Source: Hydractinia symbiolongicarpus (Eukaryota > Cnidaria > Hydrozoa > Anthoathecata > Hydractiniidae). Taken from it: a DNA stretch of 64,000 bases. The notes beneath the pieces were generated by a model, which ran no database searches, was not told where the DNA came from, and saw nothing but the letters and a program-made list of their open reading frames with translations. Position numbers and translations under genes: made by a program. The DNA lies in assembly GCF_029227915.1 (NCBI RefSeq), contig NC_079880.1, forward strand, positions 24,740,501-24,804,500, written 5' to 3'. Shown one piece after another: positions 42,095 through 53,600 of the stretch (within the stretch, counting starts at the first letter, position 1; the number at the start of each line of letters is the position of its first letter).

Positions 42095-43700
42095 ACAACG
42101 CTGGTGCTATTCTGACCCAACTTAGAACACGACCCGTCTTAAGACGGGACGGACCATCTTTGGACACGGTGGCCCATCTTTTGAAATGCTGCCCTGTCAA
42201 TTGACGGGCCAGGACCAACAGGCGACATGGTGTTAAAAGATGTTTGCATACTTCAAGACCTTGTATTTAACGTAAACTAACTCCAAAAAAATGAACTGCT
42301 GCAACTTTTGCCGAGGTATTGTTGTATATGGCTAGCTGAGATTAAATCGAGTTATGCATTTCAAGATTGCTGTGGGTAGCAAAAACAACACTTCTTGCCA
42401 CTTCGTGCAAGACCATATCTGCAAATGCATTTTAAAAAGCAGTTAGAGACTTTCTTGTTGAATGATTAGAGATGTTTGCGTGCTTAATGACTATTCAAAT
42501 AATTATTACTCAGATATCAAAATATAACATTTAGCTCAGTGAAATTTCATATTACATATATTCGAAGGTATATAGCTATAGCTAAGCTGTTGTTTAAGCT
42601 ATTTTGCTATATTTAATTTTCAATATAATCTTTGATGGAATTATTGGAACTTGAGGTATTACGTAACTTGAGAGCGAAAATCGTTTCGGCTGGGGCATCC
42701 ATGATTGAAATATTTTGTTATAAATTCAAAAAACAGAAAGATAATGACTATGATTTAAAGAAATATAAGTTAATTTATATTTTATGTGATCAGTATCACC
42801 AGTTTCCTTAAACAGTATCAGCCGAGTCCTTAAGCTCAAATTTGAGCTACAGAAATCCTTTTTTGAAGTTCTTGCCCAACTGGACAACAACATTATGTGG
42901 GGATCAAACCCACAACCACTTAGAAATGAGTCGGATGCCTACCGACTGTGGTACTAATATTTGTGAATTTATGTCTGTGTGTGTTCAATTTTTAAGGAAC
43001 AAAATTACGACATTGTATTTGTGTTGCTCTTTACTTTAGCTATATGTGTAATAGATTATATTTAGAGAATTCATGATTTATTTTCCTCCGTATATTTTTT
43101 GTTTTCTTTTTTCCTCACCTATAGACACTGCATTTGTCCACAGTTGGGCCAGACCTGTCTTCAATTTTTTTTAGATTTGAAACAGTGCGTTTCCCATCAA
43201 GGCTTAACTTTAGTCTGTGACTCTTCAAACTGACCCATGTTGTGGCTGTTTCTAAAAAGTGTCAATAGTTGGATTTGTCCCTTTTTTACCACGATTTTTG
43301 AAAACACAAATATCCTTTGTCAATAGTTGGGCCTGTCCCATCTTATGACACAGTCTTTTAAAGGCATATGGAAATTGTTTGTCAATAGTTAGGCCTGTCC
43401 CATCTTATGACACACTTTCTAAAATTACAAGAGACCTTTGTGTACAGTTAAGTCTGTCCCATCTGATGATACGACTTTTAAAAGCAAGAGATTCCTTCGT
43501 CAATAGTTGAGCATGTACCAACTTAAGACGTGTTTGCATATATTTGTCCAAAGTTGGGCCGGGCCCATCAATAGATGGGCCATCCCGATTGCGAACGCAC
43601 CGACCCGTCTTTTGACGGGCCGGCCTGTCTAAAGACGGGCCAGTCCCGCGTCCAAAGTTGGGCCGGTGTCCGTAGTTGTGTCAGAACAGTGCTACAATTA
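42095..43700. mobile_element. Foldback-like element with GC-rich palindromes and internal ~62-bp tandem repeats
   Basis: The left end (GCTGGTGCTATTCTGACCCA then ACACGACCCGTCTTAAGACGG) is matched in inverse orientation at the right end (reverse complement GTAGCACTGTTCTGACACAA..GGCCCGTCTTTAGACAGG). Both arms contain short palindromes such as CCCGTCTTAAGACGGG, CCCGTCTTTTGACGGG and CCCATCAATAGATGGG, plus CCAAAGTTGGGCC blocks. Inside the right part, GTCAATAGTTGGGCCTGTCC recurs about every 60 bases from ~43.13 to 43.52 kb. No ORF: a non-autonomous foldback transposon is the best fit. Limits are approximate and no target duplication was found. Confidence 0.6.
42885..42960 (-). repeat. tRNA-like (SINE or tRNA pseudogene) sequence
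   Basis: On the minus strand ACAGTCGGTAGGCATCCGAC resembles box A and the D-arm/anticodon stem, and GTGGGTTTGATCCCCACA resembles the T arm with box B (one mismatch to GGTTCGANNCC). The anticodon and acceptor stems do not pair well, so it is not a working tRNA. It lies inside the foldback-like element. Confidence 0.55.
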
Positions 43701-43719
43701 TGTCCCCTATAAACTAGTG

Positions 43720-45090
43720 CTCAGTTTTCCTTTTGTGTCATCCAGAACTACGGGGTTAGTTGGTGTATAGATCGTTCACCACGCATGCTGTCATCGCTGG
43801 AACTTCTCGCTTTATTTATCAAAAACGGGGCATAAGCTGAAGGCAGTTTGTAAATAAATGAAAGCTATACTTTGACATCAGAAACGTCCACGAAGTATGT
43901 CTGAAAATGTCGGAAAATTGATTTCGATCGATTTTTCACACGAAAGTAATATTAAATATTTTTCGAGAAAGACGTTTAATTAAACACATTACTACCAAAT
44001 ATTAATTTGGACACATTTGTTTTTTTAAAACTACAATTAGGCAACCAGTCAATTGTTGTTGGATGCACTTATACCTTAAGGATCTTAGAAAAGTGAAAAA
44101 ATAGTGCTTATAAAATGGCTTAAGGTGTGCTAAACAAGGAGTGTGGTTGTTAGCAAATATTTGAAATATATTCTTTTCCATGGCTTGTTGGATCAATAAA
44201 AAACATAAAGAAGTGGTATTATTTATTAAAAGAGTGGATCACATAAAACTGAATGGCATTCCAAAAAGCAGTGATTACATAAGTAGTGCTTATTTTACAA
44301 ACAGGGTGCCAGATGTGGAAAGCCTTTATCCTACACTACGTTAAGAACGTTGTCCAAAAATCCACTACCCCCAGCAAGAGAACTTTGTTGTAACTACGGA
44401 AGTCTTTTTTGTCACCACCACTTTCTACTGATCTTCCCAAGATCATCAACATTAATTTGCAAAAATAAGAAACACTTAATAATGCAAAAATAAGAAACAC
44501 TTAACAATGTCGTTAACATGAAAAATAGGGGCAGAAACAAGATTTACAAAGGGTGTTGTTGCCAGAAAATCAAAGCGCTACATTTACTTAGGAGACTGTT
44601 GCTAAAATGAACTTTTACACAGGAATAATGACAATTGCAAGTTTGCTATTTGGGTACTTTTCATGCCTTACATTTATTGTATAACTTATTAAAAAAGATG
44701 TTTAAAAGCTTGAAAAGGTACACAGTCAAAAATAATGCAAAACCACAGAGACTTAGTCTCATTAACAGAAATTTAGCAGACAGATTTTCACATCTCAACA
44801 AACATATATACGTCGTCGGTTAAATTCCTAAAGTCATCTCAAAATATTAACACCGAAAAATTACGGAAATGCAAGATGCATAATCGATTAATCTTGATGT
44901 TTATCGACCTAAGTCATTAAATTTTTTAGCTATAACATGCTCTGACTATAAAATCGTAATACCCTTAAAGTTTTAATTGGTATTTCTCTTTATACGACAG
45001 AGGCTTTTTTTAGTTGCTTTAATATGGAGATAATATAATGGCAGACAGAATTTCGGATAACTAATAATCTCTTTGACGCTACAGTCATCT
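43720..45090. other. No gene recognised
   Basis: A 40-codon plus-strand piece near 44.22-44.34 kb (SSAYFTNRVPDVESLYPTLR) looks protein-like but is too short to assign. A direct repeat AATGCAAAAATAAGAAACACTTA lies near 44.46-44.51 kb. Confidence 0.4.
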
Positions 45091-45101
45091 AGATTTACGC
45101 A

Positions 45102-45711
45102 GTGGGAAATTTGAGAACACAAGTATTACATTTCAATTTATTTTCTATTTTAACATTTATATCGTTAATTTTAATAAGACAAGTATGGCTCGTCGCACTC
45201 TTTCGTACTTTATTGTGGTCGCAACAAAACTCGGCGACTGGAGATATGGAAAGATTAACCACTGAAATGAAGCTAAAAGCAACCAAGCAATTCTTATATG
45301 TAACTGATAATGGCAAGGAACTTAGGCTTCCAAACAAGTTTAAGTTCTATGACTATCAGGCTGCCAGGTTCATATATTTATGGACATGGACAAAATAAAG
45401 ACTTTTATAAAATTATAATCGTAACTACAAACCAAAAAAAAAGAGATGTATCCATTTCCATACATCCGATACTATTTTACGAGAACGAACACAATAGACA
45501 TGAAAGAAAAGAGAGAATAATCGGAAGACATTATACTGGACGAATTTGGACTCCAAGCATAAGAACAAAAAAGGGTAAAATTACGTTTCATTTGATCAGC
45601 AATTATGTCGGTTGCTTTTGCACAGTTCCACAGTGGCTGTTATACCAAACAAGTACAAGCAGTCCTACGACGGCAGCAAAAATTATGACTTTGTTCATCT
45701 ACCACACGTGA
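45102..45711 (+). other. Unassigned overlapping frames, possibly one broken gene
   Basis: Frame 45102-45398 starts with a hydrophobic segment (FNLFSILTFISLILIRQVWL), then a polar part (MERLTTEMKLKATKQFLYVT). Frame 45310-45711 continues in another phase with basic residues (HDRHERKER-like) and YVGCFCTVPQW. A single shift near 45.3-45.4 kb could join them as a membrane-anchored small protein, but I recognise no family, and A/T composition could allow both by chance. Confidence 0.25.
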
Positions 45712-45719
45712 CGGTCAAC

Positions 45720-46750
45720 TAAAAAGAAGAACTGCACTAGAGCAAACATTGTTCATGGCTTACGGACACACAACTAAACGATTTTTTTTATAACCACCCA
45801 GCATTCTTGGAGTTGAGGCAACATTAATGAATATTACATAACAATCACGACCTACAAACCTCCCTTATTGATAGAAAACAAAACAAGAAAACACCAAACG
45901 TTCGATTCATACCACACGAGAAACACTGTTAATTTAAAAGCGAAGAAGCTAACATTCACAGAGCCTTTTCCACATCTTTTTTAAAACGCAAAACACCTAA
46001 TTTGTTTTAATTCAGCGATGCTTATGTAACTGGACAACAAGCACATCGCTATAACTAGAAAATTGCGTTGCAGTGCTCTTTTGCTGTGATAAACACTGGG
46101 GAAAAAACACTTGTTGTGGCCTGTAAGCTGATAAGATGGCAAAATTGCTTCTAACGAATCTGCTATGGACTTGTAAGTTGCTGCAGTATGAATTGTTTGC
46201 TTTTGTTTTTATGAGATACACAGACAAGAGTTACAAGATGTTGTTGTTACTAACGTAACAAAAAGAAGATTGTGAAACAAAAAAGAAGACCCAATTAGTT
46301 CACCAATAATTATGTGCAGAATCTCAGGAAGTCTTGCTGGTTATTGTTATGAAATTCCTTTATCTTAGGACGTGCATACTGTTTTGCAAAGCCCACAGAA
46401 AAATAAAAGGATCAAGAATGAATTGGAACGTGAACAAGAACGTCACAGAGAGAAAGAAAAATATATTGAACCAATAAAAAGCTTGAAGGATAATTTGCAT
46501 CATCTTCTGAAACAAAAATCAATAAGGACGCCTATATAAGATTAGCACGACTTTCTGTGGCTTATATGTATTTAAAAATCAATGGAATTTTTTTATGATC
46601 AACCAGATGCACTTTTCATCGGTTCCCCAACTTCTCCCCGTTTCGCAGAAATAACATACATGGAATAGAGGAAAAATATATATATATCCAATGGTTCATA
46701 CACCTATAAATAATTTGGTTGCGATAAGTTGATGAAACTTTTACTGTTAC
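45720..46750. other. No gene recognised
   Basis: A charged coiled-coil-like piece near 46.39-46.53 kb (KNELEREQERHREKEKYIEP) stands alone between stops. Confidence 0.35.
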
Positions 46751-46754
46751 GGAA

Positions 46755-46952
46755 CATAACACAGAAGACACCCTTGCAGAACTAAATGCAATTCACAATA
46801 ACATAAATTTTAGTGCTGAAGAAAAATTCGAAAATAAAATACTCTTTATGGATTGTCTAATTGAAAAAAAAGATGATGAGCGTTTATTTTTATCAAAGAA
46901 AAAAACTAATGATAACTATACCCTAAACACCACGTTAATGAAAGGCCATTAA
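46755..46952 (+). pseudogene. Possible Penelope-like reverse transcriptase fragment
   Basis: The frame reads ELNAIHNNINFSAEEKFENK then ILFMDCLIEKKDDERLF and KTNDNYTLN. The order LN..H..I.F..E.E....(I/P)FLD..I.......K.T...Y follows the RT palm in Penelope-like elements. The flanking RT core and GIY-YIG nuclease are not visible, so the call rests on one block. Confidence 0.4.
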
Positions 46953-46959
46953 CATGATG

Positions 46960-49620
46960 TAGTTATTCCCTCAACTCACGAGGTAAAATTTCAACACACC
47001 ATGAGAAGAATATTCTACTTTCGTAGAACACCATAAGTTGTACAAATAACGGACTTTATGAAGTAACAACATACATGAGAGTAGAAGTATTTTTTGCAAA
47101 AGTCAAACTAGCAAGATATAATAAAAATGAAGACATTACTATAGCACCACCAAGAAAACGTTCAAGTAAAAACCAAACATTCACATGATGTTAATGTTAT
47201 CGCCAGATCAAGCTTTGTATTACCATTGTGTTACGAAAAAGGAAAAGTGGTAGTTTATAAACTTACTGGAGGCCCTTTCTCTAGAAATATGGTAAACCAC
47301 CATGGGTTGAAAGTATGATAAATTATAAATATACAAAAAATTATTGTGACAAACCTTCATATATATATATATCCTTTCTTTCATAAAATTAAAAAGTAAC
47401 ATAACACTAATTGTACTTGTGGTTAGGCAAATATAACTGGAACAATAAGGCTACTGTTAGACCAATTAACAACATTTGTATGTCCCACATAGAGACCATC
47501 CATGTGAAATTTAATCAAAAAAGACTATTTCTATGTACACAGTATCACCAACATTAATGAAGATGACGACGACATGATTTGCAAGAAAATGTAACTGCTG
47601 ATGAGGAAAACTTAACACAAGAATAATTGGTTGTTTTACTTGTTCTCTGGACAAGTGTCCAACTTGCCAAGAAGAGTTCGTAAATTGTAAAACCTGTACT
47701 AGAAAAGTAGCTTCGCAAAATTCTTGGTCTAGATGAATTATTTAACCAAGGACAATGAAATAGCAATGAAATTACATTTATGTATATATATAAAATAATT
47801 TGTTATTAAGATGTGAGCCAAATGAATTGCTTTACATGCATGTAATAATCATAGTAATAATCATAATATGTATAGAATGTATCTCAAGAAAGATTTTTTT
47901 TCCAAAACTCTAAAGGATGCATGGAAAACTTTGTCTTCTCTACAACATATCAAAAACTCTTTGAGGTACATTCTTTATTTTTTATGAACACTTTTCAATC
48001 TATTCACCATTTAAAACATTTAAAATAGGAAGAATAAATTTATGCATTTTATTTAATTGATACGCGTTTAAACAAATCTACAGCTTCTCTTAACGAATCA
48101 ATGTTACCACGTACAATATGTAAAAAAATTCTTGTCCTTTAGGTTGATTGGTGTTATTCAGGCCAAAATCGTTCTATGCCATAGTTGTCAGTAGATGCCG
48201 TTAGTCTCCACGGTATGCTTTTTCAGTAGATACTGAACAAACATACACAATGATAACGACTACACGTAACTGATCCCTCAATCCAAAATTGACGTTACTG
48301 CTCTTGTTCTTTACATGCACATGACGAGGTCGATGTCTTTTGGTTGTTTATGGTTTTCAACGCTTGACTTTAAAAAGTTTTATTAATTAAATTAATTTTT
48401 TATTTGTTCATCTTGAAACTATATTTTATAGTGATGACATCTTTGAAGAAGCATTATTTATCAATATCAATATAGAAAGGGTTGCAGAGCGACGGATAGT
48501 ATGCCCTAGATTCGCAAGCTAAAACCCTTTGCAACCGGAGTATTCCAGATTATGGTTAAATACATATAGCTACATTTTGTTATGATGAACTAAAACGCAT
48601 TTCCGGTAATGGAACTGATGATTAGGTTCACTAATGCCCTCAATACCGCCACTATATAAATAAATTCCGTGTTTTTGTGCGCATGCGCACTAAATGGTAG
48701 AAGAAAAAAACAACATACGGGGGAACCAAAAGGGTTTAGACCGTTCAGTAGAGGATTTGTTTTTAAACAGGTTTAAAGTTATTCAATTTGTCTGGAAATG
48801 GTGTGACGTAGACTGCAAAAATATACGAGGAAAAGGAAAAAAACTTTTGTTTTAACAGGATTTGCTTCAAAAGTACTTCTGCAAGTAAACTTCGTAGAGA
48901 GCTGTGGGTAAATGCGATTTATTGACAACGGAAGAAGATGTGACCATTTTATAAGTTGTAAAAATATAAATTGTGCAACTATAACTTATTTTAAAAGAAA
49001 ATTAGCTGAACTTTATGATTATATCAACCAGCTAGCTAGTTATTAATGTAATAACAATAACATTTATTTAGTAGGTGCATATCCAATGAGCCATTTCATC
49101 CCGACTATGTACCAAGCTTATTCAAGTAAAATACCCCTTTTTATCTAACTGTGAACCAGGATCTTCACGAAAAAGAAGTATCGATAGGTACCAACGTGTA
49201 TAAAATTTATAAAAATACTTCATAATGAATCTTTAGATACGCAAGTAGAAAGCAATTTCTTGGAGGAGGAAGAATATGGAGCTACAAAGTAATTCGTGGA
49301 ATAAAGGCAGCTTGTTGGTCTTCACTATGTGTTTATGTAAAAGAAGCTAAGACTACAAAGTATGTAGGTAGCTTGTTATATTTTATGCTAAAATATATTA
49401 AGCAATTGGATTTTTATGTTTTAGGAATTTAAACAGAAGATAACATCGAAGCATGAAGAAGGAAATTTGCAAACCCCAAAATAAAAATACAGAACTTTTG
49501 ACAAAAGTTATTAAAAATATAATTAGCACAGGAGCCGTAACAAAAGTCACAACAATATCTTAAATGCGATAAAAAAATATTTTTATTTTACACAGGATGT
49601 AAGAATGTTGCTGTTTTTGA
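46960..49620. other. No gene recognised
   Basis: Several coding-like scraps without an assignable family, including VLPLCYEKGKVVVYKLTGGP (~47.21 kb) and a Cys-spaced KCPTCQEEFVNCKTCTRK (~47.66 kb). AT-rich spacers separate them. Confidence 0.35.
48678..48689. promoter_or_regulatory. Perfect NRF1-type palindrome TGCGCATGCGCA
   Basis: The 12-base palindrome equals the NRF1 consensus and contains rare CpGs in an AT-rich region. In animals such sites are strongly enriched in core promoters, but no gene start can be placed beside it. Confidence 0.35.
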
Positions 49621-49639
49621 TTAATATAGGTGCAAGATA

Positions 49640-49735
49640 ATTATGTTTTTCCAAGCCCTTTCCCTGATTCGAACTCTAATTTGCAAGAGTGTCATAACTA
49701 TTGGGCCAACAGGGCATGAATGCACATATAATGTT
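49640..49735 (-). repeat. tRNA-like head of a SINE (minus strand)
   Basis: On the minus strand TGTTGGCCCAATAGTTATGA gives a box A-like start and GAGTTCGAATC is close to the box B consensus, at about the correct spacing. Stems are imperfect, so this is a tRNA-derived repeat. It lies about 230 bases before the BEL/Pao insertion. Confidence 0.5.
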
Positions 49736-49964
49736 ACAGTTGCACATTATAGCCAGACGTTTAAAGTCTAATTTAATAATAAAAATATAAAAATCAAGTT
49801 ATCTAACACAACTGTCTTAGAGCAAACCCAAACGAATGTAGTAACATCTTATTCTCATCAGCCATGAAACCTGTTTCTGTGAGTACTCTAATATTGACCA
49901 CAACAGCATATATAACAAAAATTGCCAAACTTTGTAATCTCTACACACAAAATATGGAGAATTT

Positions 49965-50515
49965 TGTTGAGTCAGCTCTATGTTAAAATTTGTCTGCCAT
50001 GTTTTGTCTGCCATGTTTGTTCTGTAATTTATTTAACTATTGTGTTGTCAAGTGTAGTTACCCAAGTGTATTTAGTGTAAACATTTAATCACCTGTTTGT
50101 GTCCTTGTGTTAATTAAATGTCAATTTGTGCAATGTTATAAAATTTAATTGTAAAGTATACCCTATAGGGAATTTATATTTATTTATTTAAAAGCAGATT
50201 TTTCAGTTCACTTGTTCACTTGAAGTCACTGAGGTGATCACATCTTTTTCAATGTCAAGAAAAGTTTAAATAATCTTTCACAAATTCAATTTTTTTCAGC
50301 AAGTCTATTTAAATTCTAATCAAGTTTATTTTTCAAAGCTCTCACACTTGGCAAGCTGGTAAGCATTATATAGTTTATAATATTTGTTATATTTCCTTAG
50401 TCATTTTTTTGAATATTAACTACATACATTTTTCTTATATATTGTAGTTTGAACACGTTGTTACAAGCATCAAGAGTGTGAGCGAAACTTGTCTTTTTTT
50501 TTGGTTAACCCTACA
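49965..50515 (+). repeat. 5' LTR of BEL/Pao element
   Basis: 551 bp, TG..CA ends. It contains an internal near-direct repeat TTTGTCTGCCATG near its start and a TATA-like TATATAG near 50370. The base after the LTR begins TTCAAACAGC; I cannot identify the primer tRNA from it. Confidence 0.96.
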
Positions 50516-50654
50516 TTCAAACAGCAGGCGATTGTTTGTTAATGAGGCGTAGTGAAAGGTTCGTATTGACTACAAATCATTACATGCTACTGGAGCTATA
50601 AATCAAATTTCTTCTCAAGTTCAAGATACTCCAGTAGATGGAAAAATTGTAGTA

Positions 50655-53600
50655 ATGGCATCCGAAGACACTAGTATCAGCAAAAACTCAGACCCAGTTA
50701 TTCAACTATCAATCGATGAATCAATACTAGCTGATGACATTGACGATTTTGTGGATGAAAACCAGTCAGGATATTATGGCGAATCAATTGAAGATATAGA
50801 TTCGAATATCAAGCAAATGGAAAATTTACGCACCCAGTATAGGCAAAAACACAGGGAGCTATCAGCAAACTTAAAGGAACTTTACGAAGGAACGTATGGT
50901 AAATCATATACTCTCAAAATCGAAAGCATGAAGAGTTTCGTTATGATGAAGAGAGAGCGTCGACAGAGATTACGAGAAAGACAAAATCTTGGCGACATAG
51001 AATCATCAGAAAGAAAAATGAAATTCCTTGTCAATGAAATCATTCAGTTAATTTCGTATTTACAGGAATCTTTCACATCATCCCTGTCCACCTTGGATGA
51101 TAAGGAAATCAAAAAGAGAAAAGAGGATTTGCCGGAGCAGTTAAGCCAGATGGAAACATTAAGAAAATCCTTTAAAGAAATGATCGAAACCGCGAAAGGG
51201 AAGGATGAAGGTAATTTAGATGATCTAAATAAAAGGTATGACAAACTTGTTGATCTCAAAAACTGTTACATCAAAACCCTTGATCAGGAATATCAGGATA
51301 GGGAACTTTCAAAAGTGGAGAAGTTTAACTCATCAACTTTGAATATAAAATTACCTATATTTAAAGGTTATGGCAGTGTTTGTGATATATATACATTTCA
51401 AACTGACTTCGAAAAATTGTACCTAAGATCCACACCTAATGCTGTTCTACCAGATCTTCTATGTTGTTCTTCTATGCTGTTCTACCAGAATAATTTTTTA
51501 GAACACCCAGCGTTGACACTGGTGAGAAATGTAACTAATATCAATGAGATCTGGAGGAGACTTAAAGATGCATATGGAGATCAGAAAACGCTATTATCAA
51601 AGAAATTGGCAGAGTTGAATAAAACTGAACTAAAGCACAAGGATCCAGAAAAGGTGGTTGAAGGACTTAGCCACATTGTCAACATCATGAAGGATCTGAT
51701 ACACTTAGCGAAGTGTCACAGAATTGAAAATGAGTTATTCTATGGTGATGGTCTGGAAAGGATCTATAAATTGATCGGTGATAACAGAGTGACAAGGTGG
51801 TTGGCTGCTAGTTGTGATGATGATTCAGTAGGAGAAAGTAAGTGGCATAAACTCATCACATTCTTGGAAAAAGAAATCAAAGTTTATCAACAGAAAGCCC
51901 TACTTCAAAATACCACACTAGAACCAAGAAAAGTTCCATCAAAATATGGTAACCGACAGTCGCATTATACTGGAAAGAATGATCAAGATCTCACCGATTT
52001 TAATGAGGTACCAAATTCTTGTTTTATCTGTAATCAACCTGATCATGTGATGACCAATGGTCCCGGAGGCACAAAAATTGTACAGTATTTTGTTTGTGAA
52101 CGCTTTGTCAATATGTCACCAGCTGAACGATTTTCAGTGCTGAGATCTAAAGGCCTCTGTTTTCAGTGTCTTTTTCCAGGTGCAACAATGAATAGAGGCA
52201 AACACAAAGAAGGTCATTGTCAAAGGGACTTTATTTGTAAGCATCCTTCGCATGATAAGTACCCAAGAAAGAAACATATTCTTGTGTGTGAAGAACACAA
52301 GGACAACGAAGAAAATCAAGACGTACTCGACATCTACAAAACCAGATGTATTTTGAGACGATATCAAGTTGAATTACCTTCTTATGCAAAGGATATCAAA
52401 TTGTCACACCATGTTGAAGCAACCAAAAGCTCTAGCTATAAATCAACGTTAATCAACGAAAAGGAAGACAATAAAGCAATCTATATGCTACAAACAATCG
52501 AGATTGATAATCACCAATACTCGATGTTCTACGATACAGGATGTGGTGATTTTATAAGCAGACTCAATGCTGTTCATAAGCTTGGGCAACGTGCAGTTCA
52601 AGAGTGTACTGGACCGATAACCCTTGGTGGAGTCGGAGGTATCACGACAAAAACACCTCATGGAATATATAGTGTCAGACTGCCACTTGCTAATGGAGGA
52701 GATGCTGTGATGTCAGGATTATGCATGGAACAAGTAACAGCAACGTTCCCAAAATACCCACTTGGTGGAAGAGTAGAGTCTGATATTAAAGAATCATACC
52801 GTCAATCAGGAAATGATGTAAGAAACTTACCTTCTTTGTTACCATTCGTCGGTGGAGAAACAGACTTCATGCTGGGAGTGAAATACCTACGATACTTTCC
52901 TGAAGCAGTATACCAGATGCCATCCGGGTTAACAATTTATAAATCACATTTTAAAAATACTGATGGTAGTTATGGTGTGATTGGAGGGCCGCATGAAGTA
53001 TTCACCCAAATTGAAAGGTATCACCATTTATCTTATTGCAAATCCTTTCTATCAAATCAACATTGTCTTTTTAAGAATGGGTATCAAGTAAACCCAGATG
53101 TTTCCCTGTTAGGATATAAAAATGATTTATTTGACATTTCAGTAAATGACGTTAATAACTTTGACTTTGAGAATAATCACCACACGTTTGTATCAAAAAA
53201 CATCAAATCTTTTAATCAAGTGGAAGCTGCAGGGAGCGAAATAAATTACAGATGCATCAAATGTCGTACGTGTTCAACTTGCAAAAACCATTACCAAAAT
53301 GAATCGTTGTCAATCAAGGAGGAAATAGAACAAGAGGTTATTAATAAATCTGTGCATGTTGATATCAAGAACTGCATTACGATCGCTAACCTTCTATTCA
53401 TGCGAGACCCAAGTATCAATTTAAGTCCGAATCGACACAAAGCTCTGAACGTATACTTCCAACAACTGAAACGATTGGAGAAAAATCAAGCAGATAAAGA
53501 ATCAATTATAAAATCAGAGGCCAAACTTCACTCACTTGGTTTTGTTGAATATGTTAAAAATCTACCAGCCAATATTCAAACATCACTTGCTAAAAATCAA

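Noticed and set aside
50516-50533. Primer-binding site after the 5' LTR
   Set aside because: The bases there do not clearly match a tRNA 3' end ending in TGG, so no primer is assigned.
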